A DNA stretch of 41,274 nucleotides. Source: CAHJXF01 sp038240015. Its GTDB lineage: Bacteria > Pseudomonadota > Gammaproteobacteria > Burkholderiales > Burkholderiaceae_D. Shown piece after piece: positions 32,470 to 40,559 of the stretch (its first letter is position 1; each line of letters begins with the position of its first letter). The notes under the pieces are model-generated. The model worked only from the letters and a program-made list of their open reading frames with translations. It ran no database searches and had not been told where the DNA came from. Where the stretch lies: positions 1-41,274 of the forward strand of contig JBBSEF010000022.1 of the NCBI GenBank assembly GCA_038240015.1, given 5' to 3'. Position numbers and translations under genes: made by a program.

Positions 32470-33495
32470 ATGTACACGCAAGCGATGGACACCGTGACCA
32501 AAGAGGACGGCGACGCCGACAAGGCCGTGCGCTCGACCGACGAGATGCGTCTGGTGGAGCGCTTCGACGCGCGCATCGACGCGGGCGATTTCATCGAGGC
32601 CAAGGACTGGATGCCCGACCACTATCGCAAGACGCTGGTGCGGCAGATCAGCCAGCACGCGCATTCGGAAATCGTCGGTATGCTGCCCGAGGGCAACTGG
32701 ATCACGCGCGCACCGAGCCTGAAGCGCAAAGCGATCCTGCTCGCGAAGGTGCAGGACGAAGGCGGTCACGGCCTCTATCTGTATGCCGCGGCCGAAACGC
32801 TCGGCACGTCGCGCGACCAGATGTTCGATGCGCTGCATTCGGGCAAGGCGAAGTACAGCTCGATCTTCAACTATCCGACGCTGACGTGGGCCGACATGGG
32901 CACGGTCGGCTGGCTGGTCGATGGCGCGGCGATCATGAACCAGGTGCCGATCTGCCGCTGCTCGTATGCGCCCTATGCGCGCGCGATGATCCGCATCTGT
33001 CGCGAAGAGAGCTTTCATCAACGCCAGGGCTTCGAAGCGCTCTTGACGATGATGCAGCAGGGCACAGCCGCGCAGAAGGCGATGGTGCAGGACGCGGTGA
33101 ACCGCTGGTGGTGGCCATCGGTGATGATGTTCGGGCCGCCCGACGATCAGTCGCCCAACTCGGCGCAATCGATGCGCTGGGGCATCAAGCGTTTCTCCAA
33201 CGACGATCTGCGCCAGAAGTTTGTTGATGCGGCGGTCGATCAGGCGAAGGTGCTCGGAGTCAGGCTGCCCGACCCCGATCTGAAATGGAACGAAGAGCGC
33301 GAGCACTACGACTTCGGCGCGATCGACTGGGAAGAATTCAAGGTCGTAATCGCGGGCGACGGTCCGTGCAATCGCGAGCGCTTGCAGGCGCGCGTGTCGG
33401 CTTGGGAAGACGGCGCCTGGGTGCGCGAGGCGGCGTTGGCGCATGCGGCCAAGTCATCCTTCGCCGGGGCGACGAATACCGGGGACGTTACATGA
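32470..33495 (+). CDS. paaA: Phenylacetyl-CoA 1,2-epoxidase catalytic subunit PaaA
   Basis: The start is ATG 32470 after AAGGA. The 341-aa protein is the di-iron subunit of the multicomponent monooxygenase that forms the 1,2-epoxide of phenylacetyl-CoA. The two iron-binding helices are visible as QDEGGHGLYLY and REESFHQRQGF, and KAKYSSIFNYPTLTWADMG is strongly typical of PaaA. The start with an N-terminal acidic stretch is normal. The stop overlaps the paaB ATG (ATGA). Confidence 0.98.
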   Translation: MYTQAMDTVTKEDGDADKAVRSTDEMRLVERFDARIDAGDFIEAKDWMPDHYRKTLVRQISQHAHSEIVGMLPEGNWITRAPSLKRKAILLAKVQDEGGHGLYLYAAAETLGTSRDQMFDALHSGKAKYSSIFNYPTLTWADMGTVGWLVDGAAIMNQVPICRCSYAPYARAMIRICREESFHQRQGFEALLTMMQQGTAAQKAMVQDAVNRWWWPSVMMFGPPDDQSPNSAQSMRWGIKRFSNDDLRQKFVDAAVDQAKVLGVRLPDPDLKWNEEREHYDFGAIDWEEFKVVIAGDGPCNRERLQARVSAWEDGAWVREAALAHAAKSSFAGATNTGDVT

Positions 33496-33803
33496 GTACG
33501 ACGACAGTCATTGAACCACCCGAGACCGAATGGCCGCTCTGGGAAGTCTTCGTGCGCAGCAAGGCCGGCCTCGATCACAAACATTGCGGCAGCCTGCATG
33601 CGGCCGATTCGAAGATGGCGATCCAGCACGCGCGCGATGTCTACACGCGTCGGCAGGAAGGGGTGAGCCTGTGGGTGGTGCGCTCGGATCACATCGTCGC
33701 CAGCGACCCCGGCGACAAGGCGATGTACTTCGACCCGATGGAAGACAAGGTCTATCGGCATCCGACCTTCTATCAGTTGCCGGCTTCGGTCGACCACATG
33801 TAA
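33492..33803 (+). CDS. paaB: Phenylacetyl-CoA epoxidase subunit PaaB
   Basis: The start is ATG 33492, overlapping the paaA stop. The 103-aa product matches PaaB in full: WPLWEVFVRSKAGLDHKHCGSLHAAD, ARDVYTRRQEGVSLWVV and the end VYRHPTFYQLP. PaaB bridges PaaAC pairs in the epoxidase complex; it binds no cofactor itself. Confidence 0.98.
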   Translation: MSTTTVIEPPETEWPLWEVFVRSKAGLDHKHCGSLHAADSKMAIQHARDVYTRRQEGVSLWVVRSDHIVASDPGDKAMYFDPMEDKVYRHPTFYQLPASVDHM

Positions 33804-33825
33804 GTGAGTGAGTGGAGTTCAGCGC

Positions 33826-34638
33826 GTGCAAGATTCGATTGCCATCAAGCCCGATCCGTCCGTTCAGTACCTGCTGCGCATCGCGGACACCTGTCTGATC
33901 CTCGCGCAGCGGTTGTGCGAGTGGTGCGGCCACGCGCCCGTCCTTGAAGAAGACATCGCGATGGCCAACATCGCGCTCGACCTGCTCGGCCAGGCGCGCG
34001 CGTTGCTGGCGCATGTGGGCAAGCTCGAAGGCGCAGGCCACGACGAAGACCAACTCGCGTTTTTGCGCAGCGAGGGCGACTACCTTAACGTCACCTTGGT
34101 CGAGTTGCCGAACGGGGCCGATGGCGCGTCAAGCGGCAAGCGCGACTTCGCATTCACGGTGTTGCGCAATGTCGTGATGGCGACGTTTCTTCAACTCTTG
34201 TGGGAGCGCCTGGCCGGCTCGTCGGACGTCGAAGTCGCGGCGATCGCGGGCAAGGCCGTCAAGGAAGCGCGCTATCACCAACAGCACGCGGGCGAGTGGG
34301 TCGTGCGTCTGGCCGATGGCACCGACGAATCGCGTCGTCGCATCGAGGCCGCGCGCGATCGCCTGTGGATCTACACCGCCGAACTGTTCGAGGCCGATGC
34401 GATCGACGAACGCGCCGAAGCGAGCGGCGTCGGCCCGCGCTGGTCATCGTTGCGCGAAGCCTGGGTCGCCGAGATGACCGCGCTGTTCGACGAAGCGCAT
34501 CTCGAGATGCCGAAGCAAAGCGCCGAGGTGAGCAAATTCCGCAGCACCGGCAAGATCGGCAAGCACAGCGAGCACATGGGATTCATCCTCGCCGAGATGC
34601 AGTACCTGCAACGCGCGTATCCGGGCGGGGTGTGGTGA
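33826..34638 (+). CDS. paaC: Phenylacetyl-CoA epoxidase structural subunit PaaC
   Basis: The best start is GTG 33826, 8 nt after GGAG (33814-33817), giving 270 aa; GTG 33808 is in frame but has no ribosome site. The protein has the ferritin-like fold of PaaA without the full iron site: YLLRIADTCLILAQRLCEWCGHAPVLEEDIAMANIALDLLGQAR at the start, KEARYHQQHAGEWVVRLADGTDES in the middle and EMQYLQRAYPGGVW at the end. PaaC is the scaffold partner of PaaA in the epoxidase. paaD begins 2 nt after its stop. Confidence 0.97.
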   Translation: MQDSIAIKPDPSVQYLLRIADTCLILAQRLCEWCGHAPVLEEDIAMANIALDLLGQARALLAHVGKLEGAGHDEDQLAFLRSEGDYLNVTLVELPNGADGASSGKRDFAFTVLRNVVMATFLQLLWERLAGSSDVEVAAIAGKAVKEARYHQQHAGEWVVRLADGTDESRRRIEAARDRLWIYTAELFEADAIDERAEASGVGPRWSSLREAWVAEMTALFDEAHLEMPKQSAEVSKFRSTGKIGKHSEHMGFILAEMQYLQRAYPGGVW

Positions 34639-34640
34639 AG

Positions 34641-35204
34641 ATGATGTTACCGATCGGTCATTCCAGGACCAGCGCAAATGTCGAGCACGACGTGCATGGC
34701 GGGTCACGCTGCGAGCGCGCCTGGGCGGTGCTCGAGACCGTGCTCGATCCCGAAGTGCCGGCGTTGTCGATCGTCGATCTGGGCATCGTGCGCGAGGTGA
34801 TCGAGAACGACGACGGCGTGCTCGAGCTGGTGCTCACGCCTACCTATTCGGGTTGTCCCGCCACCGAAGTGATCGAGGCCGATGCACTCGCGGCGATCGA
34901 TGCCGCCGATCTCGGCCCGGCGCGCATTGTGCTGCGTCGCGCGCCCGCATGGACCACCGAGTGGATCAGCGACGAAGGCAAACTCAAGCTGCGTGAATAC
35001 GGCATCGCCCCGCCTGCGCATCTCACTGCCGGCGATGCGCGGCCGATGCGTTTTGTACCCAGGCATGCGATGACGTCGCCGGCATGCCCGCATTGCGGCA
35101 GTGCGCGCACCGAGCGGCTGTCGGCCTTTGGCTCGACCGCTTGCAAATCGCTGCATCGCTGCCTGGATTGTCGCGAACCGTTCGAATATTTCAAGCCGAT
35201 TTGA
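34641..35204 (+). CDS. paaD: PaaD, MIP18-like maturation protein of the epoxidase
   Basis: The start is ATG 34641 or the following ATG 34644 (187 aa from the first). The N-terminal MIP18/DUF59 domain carries VLDPEVPALSIVDLGIVREV and TPTYSGCPATEVIEAD with the conserved Cys. The C-terminal zinc ribbon has two CxxC pairs (CPHC and CLDC). PaaD is required for epoxidase activity and probably inserts or repairs the iron-sulfur cluster of PaaE or the di-iron site. The DNA of codons 3-6 holds an ACCGATCGGT palindrome like the operator in front of the operon. Confidence 0.96.
   Translation: MMLPIGHSRTSANVEHDVHGGSRCERAWAVLETVLDPEVPALSIVDLGIVREVIENDDGVLELVLTPTYSGCPATEVIEADALAAIDAADLGPARIVLRRAPAWTTEWISDEGKLKLREYGIAPPAHLTAGDARPMRFVPRHAMTSPACPHCGSARTERLSAFGSTACKSLHRCLDCREPFEYFKPI
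34649..34658. promoter_or_regulatory. Possible secondary PaaR site inside paaD start
   Basis: ACCGATCGGT is a perfect 10-bp palindrome identical to the core of the operator at 30645-30654. It lies in the first codons of paaD. If bound, it would act as an internal roadblock; only the core, not the outer arms, is conserved. Confidence 0.4.
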
Positions 35205-35238
35205 TCGGGCGTCATCGATCGATCGATTCGCAATCGCC

Positions 35239-36345
35239 ATGACGCCCCTCTTCCATCCGCTGCGCGTTCGCGCGATCGAGCCCGATACGCTCGAAGCGGT
35301 AATCGTGTCGTTCGATGTTCCCGCTGATCTTCGCGAAGTGTTCGGCTTCACGCAAGGCCAATACCTCACGTTGCGCACCGAGATCGACGGGCAGGATCTG
35401 CGGCGCTCGTATTCGATCTGCGCGGGCGTCGACGACGGCGAGTTGCGTGTCGGCGTGCGCAAGGTCCATGCGGGCGTGTTCTCGAACTGGATCAACGCGC
35501 ATCTGAAACCGGGCGACACGATCCAGGTGATGGCGCCGCAAGGCCGTTTCTTCGTACCGCTCGAGGCCGATGCGAAGAAGCATCACGTCGGCATCGCGGG
35601 CGGCAGCGGCATCACGCCGATTCTCTCGATCATGAAGACCGTGCTCGCGCGCGAACCGAAAAGCCGCTTCACGCTGATCTACGGCAACCGCCTTCTCAAG
35701 TCGACGATGTTCAAGGAGGAGATCGAAGACCTGAAGAACCGCTACATGACGCGGCTCTCCTTGCAGCACGTCTTCTCCGACGAATTCACCGACGTGCCGC
35801 TGAATCACGGCGTGATGAATCGCGACAAGATCGCCGAATTTCTCCACGTCATCGTACCGGCCGTCGAGATCGATCACGCCTACATCTGCGGCCCGTTCCA
35901 GATGAACGACGAGGCCGAGGCCGCGCTGCTTGCGGCGGGCGTTCCCGAGGAGCGCATCCACATCGAACGCTTCGGCGTCGCGCAGCCCGCAGGCGCAGCG
36001 ATCGAGGCGAACGCGCCGCAGGTCGGCGCGATCATCCACGAAGCCAGCCCTGGCGATGCCGAGCAGGCGCGCGTCGTCATCATTCGCGACGGGCTGCGAC
36101 GCGAGATCGAATTTCGGCGCGACCAGCCCAGCATCCTCGACGCCGCATCGGCCGCCGGACTCGAAGTGCCGTTCTCGTGCACCTCGGGCGTGTGCGGCAC
36201 CTGCCGCGCGAAGCTGATCGAAGGCGAAGTGCGCATGGAGCGCAACTTCGCGCTCGACAAGAACGAAGTCGCGGCCGGCTTCATTCTCACCTGTCAGGCG
36301 CACCCGCTGACCGAGCGCGTCGTGCTGTCGTTCGACGAGCGCTGA
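35239..36345 (+). CDS. paaE: Phenylacetyl-CoA epoxidase reductase subunit PaaE
   Basis: The start is ATG 35239 (368 aa). PaaE passes electrons from NADPH through FAD and a [2Fe-2S] cluster to PaaA. The FAD-binding motif RRSYSIC, the pyridine nucleotide site GIAGGSGITPILSI and YGNR, and the CGPFQM motif are clear. The C-terminal plant-type ferredoxin domain has Cys ligands in FSCTSGVCGTCRAK and ILTCQAHP. It lies 34 nt after paaD and 10 nt before the TetR gene. Confidence 0.98.
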   Translation: MTPLFHPLRVRAIEPDTLEAVIVSFDVPADLREVFGFTQGQYLTLRTEIDGQDLRRSYSICAGVDDGELRVGVRKVHAGVFSNWINAHLKPGDTIQVMAPQGRFFVPLEADAKKHHVGIAGGSGITPILSIMKTVLAREPKSRFTLIYGNRLLKSTMFKEEIEDLKNRYMTRLSLQHVFSDEFTDVPLNHGVMNRDKIAEFLHVIVPAVEIDHAYICGPFQMNDEAEAALLAAGVPEERIHIERFGVAQPAGAAIEANAPQVGAIIHEASPGDAEQARVVIIRDGLRREIEFRRDQPSILDAASAAGLEVPFSCTSGVCGTCRAKLIEGEVRMERNFALDKNEVAAGFILTCQAHPLTERVVLSFDER

Positions 36346-36355
36346 TCGACTGCCG

Positions 36356-37015
36356 ATGCCGCGCGGACGCGCAAGCAACTACGACGACCAGCGCGAGATG
36401 ATTCTCGCGAAAGCCGCTCACCTCTTTGCGCACGGCGGCTATCCCGGCACGTCGATGAATCAGGTGGCGATTGCGACGGGTCTTTCGAAGGCGACGCTGT
36501 ATCACTACTTCCGCGACAAATACAGCCTCTTGCTCGACATCACCGAAGGCCACGTGTCGCGGCTCGAAGCCTTGGTGGTCGACGTGAATGCGCACCAGCT
36601 CGCGCCCGAGGAGCGCATGCGCGCGCTGATCGCACGCATCATGGCCGAGTACGCGGGCGCGCAGGACGCGCATCGGGTGTTGACCAGCGACGTGCGCTTT
36701 CTCGAACCCGCCGATCGCAAGCGCGTGCTCGACAAGGAACGCCGAGTGGTCCAGGGCTTCGCCGACGCGATCGGCGCGTGGCGGCCCGGACATCGCAAGG
36801 CACCATTCAACGCCACACTGAGCAAGCCGCTGGCGATGCTGCTGTTCGGCATGATCAACTGGATGTTCACGTGGATGCGGCCCGAGGGTGCGCTATCGCA
36901 CGAGGCGATGGCGCCGATCGTGGCCGATCTTTTTTTTGGCGGCGTGCCCGCGGTGCGCGCGACTGCATCGGTCGTTCCCGGCGCGCGTCCCCGCACGAAA
37001 GCCCGCGAGCCGTGA
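36356..37015 (+). CDS. paaR: TetR-family regulator, probable PaaR repressor
   Basis: The start is ATG 36356 (219 aa). The N-terminal DNA-binding domain is typical: REMILAKAAHLFAHGGYPGTSMNQVAIATGLSKATLYHYFRDK. The ligand domain ends in an Ala/Arg-rich tail. Position as the gene following paaE, and the perfect palindrome in the operon promoter, support the PaaR role: repression released by phenylacetyl-CoA. Because it sits in the operon it controls, it would regulate itself. Its stop overlaps the start of the P450 gene (GTGA). Confidence 0.92.
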   Translation: MPRGRASNYDDQREMILAKAAHLFAHGGYPGTSMNQVAIATGLSKATLYHYFRDKYSLLLDITEGHVSRLEALVVDVNAHQLAPEERMRALIARIMAEYAGAQDAHRVLTSDVRFLEPADRKRVLDKERRVVQGFADAIGAWRPGHRKAPFNATLSKPLAMLLFGMINWMFTWMRPEGALSHEAMAPIVADLFFGGVPAVRATASVVPGARPRTKAREP

Positions 37016-38250
37016 GCATCGCACCTCCGGACCGCACACTCGCGGAGCGCTTCGACATCGAACATCTAGCCGCGGCATTCTACGAGAATCCATTCCCCAC
37101 CTACCGCGCGCTGCGCGAATACCAACCCGTGAAGCGCTTGCCCAACGGCTCGGTCTTCATCACGCGCTATGCCGATCTGGTCGCGGTCTACAAGGACACG
37201 CAGCGATTCAGTTCCGACAAGCACGAAGAGTTCGGGCCGAAGTACGGCGGCGACACACCGCTGTTTGCGCATCACACGACCAGTCTCGTCTTCAACGATC
37301 CGCCGCTGCATACGCGCGTGCGGCGATTGATCGCGGGTGCGTTGACGCCGAAGCACATCGCCGCGATGGAGCCCGCATTGATTGCGCGTGTAGATCATCT
37401 TCTCGATGCGATGGCCGAGCGATCGGCGCGCGGGGAGAGCGTCGATCTCATCGAGCACTTCGCTTCCGCAATTCCGATCGAGATCATCGGCAACCTGCTC
37501 GCGATCCCGCACGAGCAACGCACACCATTGCGAGAATGGTCGCTCGCCATTCTCGGCGCGCTCGAGCCCGTGCTCACGTCCGATCAGCAGGGGCGCGGCA
37601 ACCGTGCGGTCGAACAATTCCTCGTTTATCTCGAAGCGCTGATCGCCGATCGCGAGCAGAACATGGGCGACCCCGAAGTCGATGTGCTGTCGCGCCTGAT
37701 CGCTGGCGTTGGCGACGAGCGCCTCACCGCCGACGAGCTGATGCACAACTGCATCTTCCTGCTCAACGCCGGACACGAGACCACCACCAACCTGATCGGC
37801 AATGGCCTCGTCGCGCTATGCGAGTGGCCTGATGAGAAAGCGCGTTTGCTGGCCGATGCTTCGCTGGTGAAGACCGCGGTCGAAGAGTTCCTGCGCATCG
37901 AGAGCTCGAACCAGTTGGGAAACCGCATCACGGCCGAGGCCGTCGAGATTGGCGGCGTCGCGCTGGCGCCCCGCACGCCGGTGCATCTGTGCATCGGCGC
38001 AGCCAATCGCGACCCGGCGCAGTTCCCCGATCCCGATCGCCTCGACGTGGGGCGGGCGCCCAATCGTCATCTCGCATTCGGATCGGGGCCGCATCAATGC
38101 GTGGGCCTCGCGCTCGCGCGTCTCGAAGGCCGCGTCGCGATCGCGCGATTTCTCGAGCGCTTTCCGCGCTATCGGCTCGATGGAAAACCGACGCGCGGAG
38201 GGCGTGCGCGCTTTCGCGGGTTTCTGCACATTCCCGCGCGAGTCGATTGA
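37012..38250 (+). CDS. Cytochrome P450 at the end of the paa operon
   Basis: The start is GTG 37012, overlapping the paaR stop (GTGA), which gives 412 aa, normal for a bacterial P450. The I-helix oxygen motif is AGHETT (about residues 253-258), the K-helix ExxR is EFLR and the haem loop is FGSGPHQCVG with Cys363. It would hydroxylate an unknown substrate with electrons from a ferredoxin system not seen in the window. P450 genes are not a standard part of paa operons. Translational coupling to paaR suggests it acts on an aromatic acid or precursor that feeds phenylacetate breakdown. Confidence 0.95.
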   Translation: MSIAPPDRTLAERFDIEHLAAAFYENPFPTYRALREYQPVKRLPNGSVFITRYADLVAVYKDTQRFSSDKHEEFGPKYGGDTPLFAHHTTSLVFNDPPLHTRVRRLIAGALTPKHIAAMEPALIARVDHLLDAMAERSARGESVDLIEHFASAIPIEIIGNLLAIPHEQRTPLREWSLAILGALEPVLTSDQQGRGNRAVEQFLVYLEALIADREQNMGDPEVDVLSRLIAGVGDERLTADELMHNCIFLLNAGHETTTNLIGNGLVALCEWPDEKARLLADASLVKTAVEEFLRIESSNQLGNRITAEAVEIGGVALAPRTPVHLCIGAANRDPAQFPDPDRLDVGRAPNRHLAFGSGPHQCVGLALARLEGRVAIARFLERFPRYRLDGKPTRGGRARFRGFLHIPARVD

Positions 38251-38268
38251 GCGCGATGCCTTCGCGGC

Positions 38269-38679
38269 TCAGGGCGCCCCGTAGTCGACGACGCGCAGTC
38301 CCTGCACGCGTGCGAATTCCTTCACGTTGCGAGTCAGGAGCGGCAAATCGCCCCGGACCGCCGCAGCCGCGATCCACAGGTCATTAGGGCCAATCAGCTT
38401 TCGCTGCGCGTGCAAGCGCGCATACAGGGTCGCGTATTGCAGCAGAGTCTGTTCGTCAGGCCAGAGCACAGGGAATCTCTCGAGAAAGCCCGTTACTTTC
38501 TCGAGGTCATGTTCTGCGATGACCGCGCCGCAAAGAAACTCTCCGCTGGCAATCCACGGCAAACCGAGCACGGAATCCGCATGCGCGGCAAGGAAAGACG
38601 CTTCGGGTCCCTTGCCGCGCCCGCGCCACAAGCCGATCAGGAAATTCGTGTCTAAGAGGTAGTCCAAGGATCGCGCCAC
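38269..38679 (-). CDS. vapC: VapC-family PIN-domain toxin
   Basis: The start is GTG 38679 (136 aa), which lies 28 nt inside the antitoxin gene. The PIN-domain acidic residues are at YLLDTNFLIGLW (Asp), GEFLCGAV (Glu) and PNDLWIAAAAVRGDLPLLTRN (two Asp), the usual four. VapC toxins are RNases, most often cutting tRNA or rRNA. The overlap with the upstream antitoxin gene fits a standard VapBC operon. It ends 18 nt from the convergent P450 gene. Confidence 0.94.
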   Translation of the reverse strand: MARSLDYLLDTNFLIGLWRGRGKGPEASFLAAHADSVLGLPWIASGEFLCGAVIAEHDLEKVTGFLERFPVLWPDEQTLLQYATLYARLHAQRKLIGPNDLWIAAAAVRGDLPLLTRNVKEFARVQGLRVVDYGAP

Positions 38680-38894
38680 TTCTTCCAGTCGTTGTGCTCG
38701 GCCGCAACCTTTTCCATCAATTTGGCCTGCTTGTCAGTCAGCGGCGGAAGTTCGGCGATGGCCTTGAGCATCTCTCCTGCAGTGCCGCGTTTGGGCACGG
38801 AACGCAGGATCACCTTGGAGAATGAATCACGCGGCGACGTCTTGAGTACCGCGATGCGTTCGTAAGCTTCTTCGGTCAGGGTAATCGTTTTCAT
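38652..38894 (-). CDS. vapB: VapB-type antitoxin
   Basis: The start is ATG 38894 (80 aa); upstream in-frame codons run through the operator. The N-terminus KTITLTEEAYERIAVLK is a ribbon-helix-helix or similar DNA-binding segment, and the C-terminus (LTDKQAKLMEKVAAEHNDWKKWRDPW) should wrap the toxin. The inverted repeat at 38907-38927 just upstream is the likely autoregulatory site. It was placed as antitoxin by its size, its position before a PIN toxin and the gene overlap. Confidence 0.9.
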   Translation of the reverse strand: MKTITLTEEAYERIAVLKTSPRDSFSKVILRSVPKRGTAGEMLKAIAELPPLTDKQAKLMEKVAAEHNDWKKWRDPWTTS

Positions 38895-38906
38895 GTGTGC
38901 ATGATA

Positions 38907-38927
38907 ACACGAGCGCATGACTCGTGT
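38907..38927. promoter_or_regulatory. VapBC operator (7-bp perfect inverted repeat)
   Basis: ACACGAG (38907-38913) and CTCGTGT (38921-38927) are separated by 7 nt. The minus-strand TATCAT at 38901-38906 next to it is a likely -10, so a bound VapBC complex would block the promoter. It lies 13 nt before the antitoxin ATG. Confidence 0.7.
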
Positions 38928-38957
38928 GCCTATTGAAATGCAGCCCACATGCGCGTG

Positions 38958-39209
38958 TCAAAGCTGGGCGGCAAGCGCGCCTTCCAGCGATCGTGTAAGG
39001 CGGGACGCCGTCACGTTGGTCATGGTGAACACGACGCCAACCGGAAGGCTACTCGACGCGTCTTCCTCGTTGTCCTGATCGTCTTTTTGCGAGTCTCTTT
39101 GCGTTGCCGCGACCCCTTGCGCGAACGCCGCGGTCAAGGTGGCAGGCGCCATTCCAAGTAATGCCCAGAGAACGGCGAATACAGCACTCAGGTGAGTAAC
39201 TTTCTTCAT
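38958..39209 (-). CDS. Small exported hypothetical protein (83 aa)
   Basis: The start is ATG 39209 with AAAGGAG 6 nt upstream, a strong ribosome site. A Sec signal peptide (KKVTHLSAVFAVLWALLGMAP, cleaved near AAFAQG) is followed by a short mature part of about 52 residues: an acidic stretch (SQKDDQDNEEDASSS) and a C-terminal PVGVVFTMTNVTASRLTRSLEGAL. No domain is recognised. It is probably periplasmic. Its own promoter lies in the AT-rich region towards the AraC gene. Confidence 0.8.
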   Translation of the reverse strand: MKKVTHLSAVFAVLWALLGMAPATLTAAFAQGVAATQRDSQKDDQDNEEDASSSLPVGVVFTMTNVTASRLTRSLEGALAAQL

Positions 39210-39510
39210 TTCAATCTCCTTTGATTATTCAACCAATCAATATCTGCTCTGTCGCGCATTCGACTTATGTTCAAACCACCGTCCCATGCATTCACGTTAA
39301 TCCTGTAATCGATTCAACAGGCGATTAAGTAAGCGAATAACATTGCATTTGCTGACGTGTCATGGGACTCGCGTGGCTCGGATACGCATGGAGCCCCATT
39401 ACACGACTCGCGATCCGTTAGCCAGCGTTTGTCGATATTCGCAATCGGGCGTCTTTCTTATGCGTCGAATTCGCGTTCGGAAAATCGCCGAGCAGCAAAG
39501 GAGGCATTTA
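39210..39510. other. AT-richer intergenic region with divergent promoters
   Basis: This stretch is clearly lower in GC than the rest of the window, especially 39215-39350. It must hold promoters for the small exported protein (-) and the AraC regulator (+). The AraC reading frame is open back to 39343, but I see no support for coding before about 39460. No repeat or RNA gene was recognised. Confidence 0.5.
39497..39504 (+). promoter_or_regulatory. Strong ribosome site that points to a CTG start
   Basis: AAAGGAGG is the best Shine-Dalgarno match near the AraC gene. The only in-frame codon at good distance is CTG 39511 (6 nt). The ATG at 39550 is 45 nt away and has no site of its own. Confidence 0.5.
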
Positions 39511-39549
39511 CTGACAGCCATAAGGCCATTCCCATGTTTATTTGCTGCG

Positions 39550-40491
39550 ATGACCATTCCAACAATGTCTGCGCAACCGATGCCGCCGCAAACGATGTCG
39601 CCGCTCGCATGGGGACGGTCGCTGTCCGCGCCGCCGGAAGTGTCCAGCGAGTCCACGGGATGGGGAGGTGCGCTATTGCGGCGCTGGCGGGGAACGTCGC
39701 CCGTCATGGAGCAGCCGCCGCTCGATAGTCACTATGTCGTGATGCATCTGGGCGGATCCAAGCAGGTCAAGCGCTGGCGCGATGGCCCTTCGCTCGACAC
39801 GGTCGCCGAGATGGGCTCGCTGACCTTCGTCCCCGCGGGGACGGCGTTCAGTTGGCGAACCAGCGGCCCGATCGCATTCGCCCACCTCTATGTGAGACAG
39901 CGCCAGTTGGAAGATACGATCAGCAATCAGTTCGAGCAGCAGGCGGACGGCGTTTCGCTGATCGATCGAGTGGGTTGCAGCGACGCGTTGCTGCAGCAAC
40001 TGTTTCGCGCGATGCTCGGCGAAATCGAGTCCACCGGATCACCGTCGGGGTTGCTGCTCGATTCTCTGCTCGAAAGCTTCTTGATCAAACTGGCGCGCAC
40101 TCATGGGTCGCGCGCCATTGCAACTCGTTTCCGGCCGGTGGCGCTGGCGCCTCACCGCTTGAATCGCGTGCTGGATTTCATCGAAGCGAAGCTTGGCGAA
40201 AACATTCGGCTCGACGATCTTGCGCGCGCAGCCGGCAGTAGCCAGTTTCACTTCAGTCACGGCTTTCGTGAAGCGATCGGATGCTCGCCCTATCGTTATC
40301 TGATTCAGCGACGGATTGAAAATGCGAAGGTCATGTTGATTACGGGAACCGAGCCCTTGGCAACAGTCGCGTCACGGTGTGGCTTCAACAGCCAGCGTCA
40401 GTTCTCCGTAATGTTCAACGATAGGACCGGTGTCGGTCCCAAGCGATTTCGCATCATGCGTCGATCGCGTGGTCCGCTTCACATCGCTTAG
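39550..40491 (+). CDS. AraC-family transcriptional regulator
   Basis: The C-terminal domain has two helix-turn-helix units: RLDDLARAAGSSQFHFSHGFREAIGCSPYRYLIQRRIENAKVML and PLATVASRCGFNSQRQFSVMFNDRTGVGPKRFR, the full AraC/XylS signature. The N-terminal part (WRDGPSLDTVAEMGSLTFVPAGTAFSWRTSG) looks like a cupin-type ligand domain. I list ATG 39550 (313 aa), but CTG 39511 with AAAGGAGG upstream (326 aa) and ATG 39460 (343 aa) are possible. Its target is not certain; the neighbours are a small exported protein and the convergent DUF417 membrane protein. Confidence 0.93.
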   Translation: MTIPTMSAQPMPPQTMSPLAWGRSLSAPPEVSSESTGWGGALLRRWRGTSPVMEQPPLDSHYVVMHLGGSKQVKRWRDGPSLDTVAEMGSLTFVPAGTAFSWRTSGPIAFAHLYVRQRQLEDTISNQFEQQADGVSLIDRVGCSDALLQQLFRAMLGEIESTGSPSGLLLDSLLESFLIKLARTHGSRAIATRFRPVALAPHRLNRVLDFIEAKLGENIRLDDLARAAGSSQFHFSHGFREAIGCSPYRYLIQRRIENAKVMLITGTEPLATVASRCGFNSQRQFSVMFNDRTGVGPKRFRIMRRSRGPLHIA

Positions 40492-40559
40492 CTCGCGCGT
40501 CGACTTCTACTCAAGGCCGGGCGCGCGCGAAAAAATTCGAGCGCGGTAAGACGCGACAT

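Noticed and set aside
31078..33444. 788-aa open frame antisense to paaK and paaA
   Set aside because: It lies opposite well-supported paa genes, is rich in Arg/His/Asp and shows no domain; open antisense frames are common in high-GC DNA.
35215..35228. CGATCGATCGATCG run before paaE as an operator
   Set aside because: It is a simple 4-nt repeat lacking the CCG/CGG arms of the paa operator, so a regulator site is not supported.
39550..40491. Assignment of the AraC regulator as RclR because a DUF417 (RclC-like) gene is nearby
   Set aside because: The genes are convergent and the N-terminal domain does not clearly match RclR; the link is too weak to name it.
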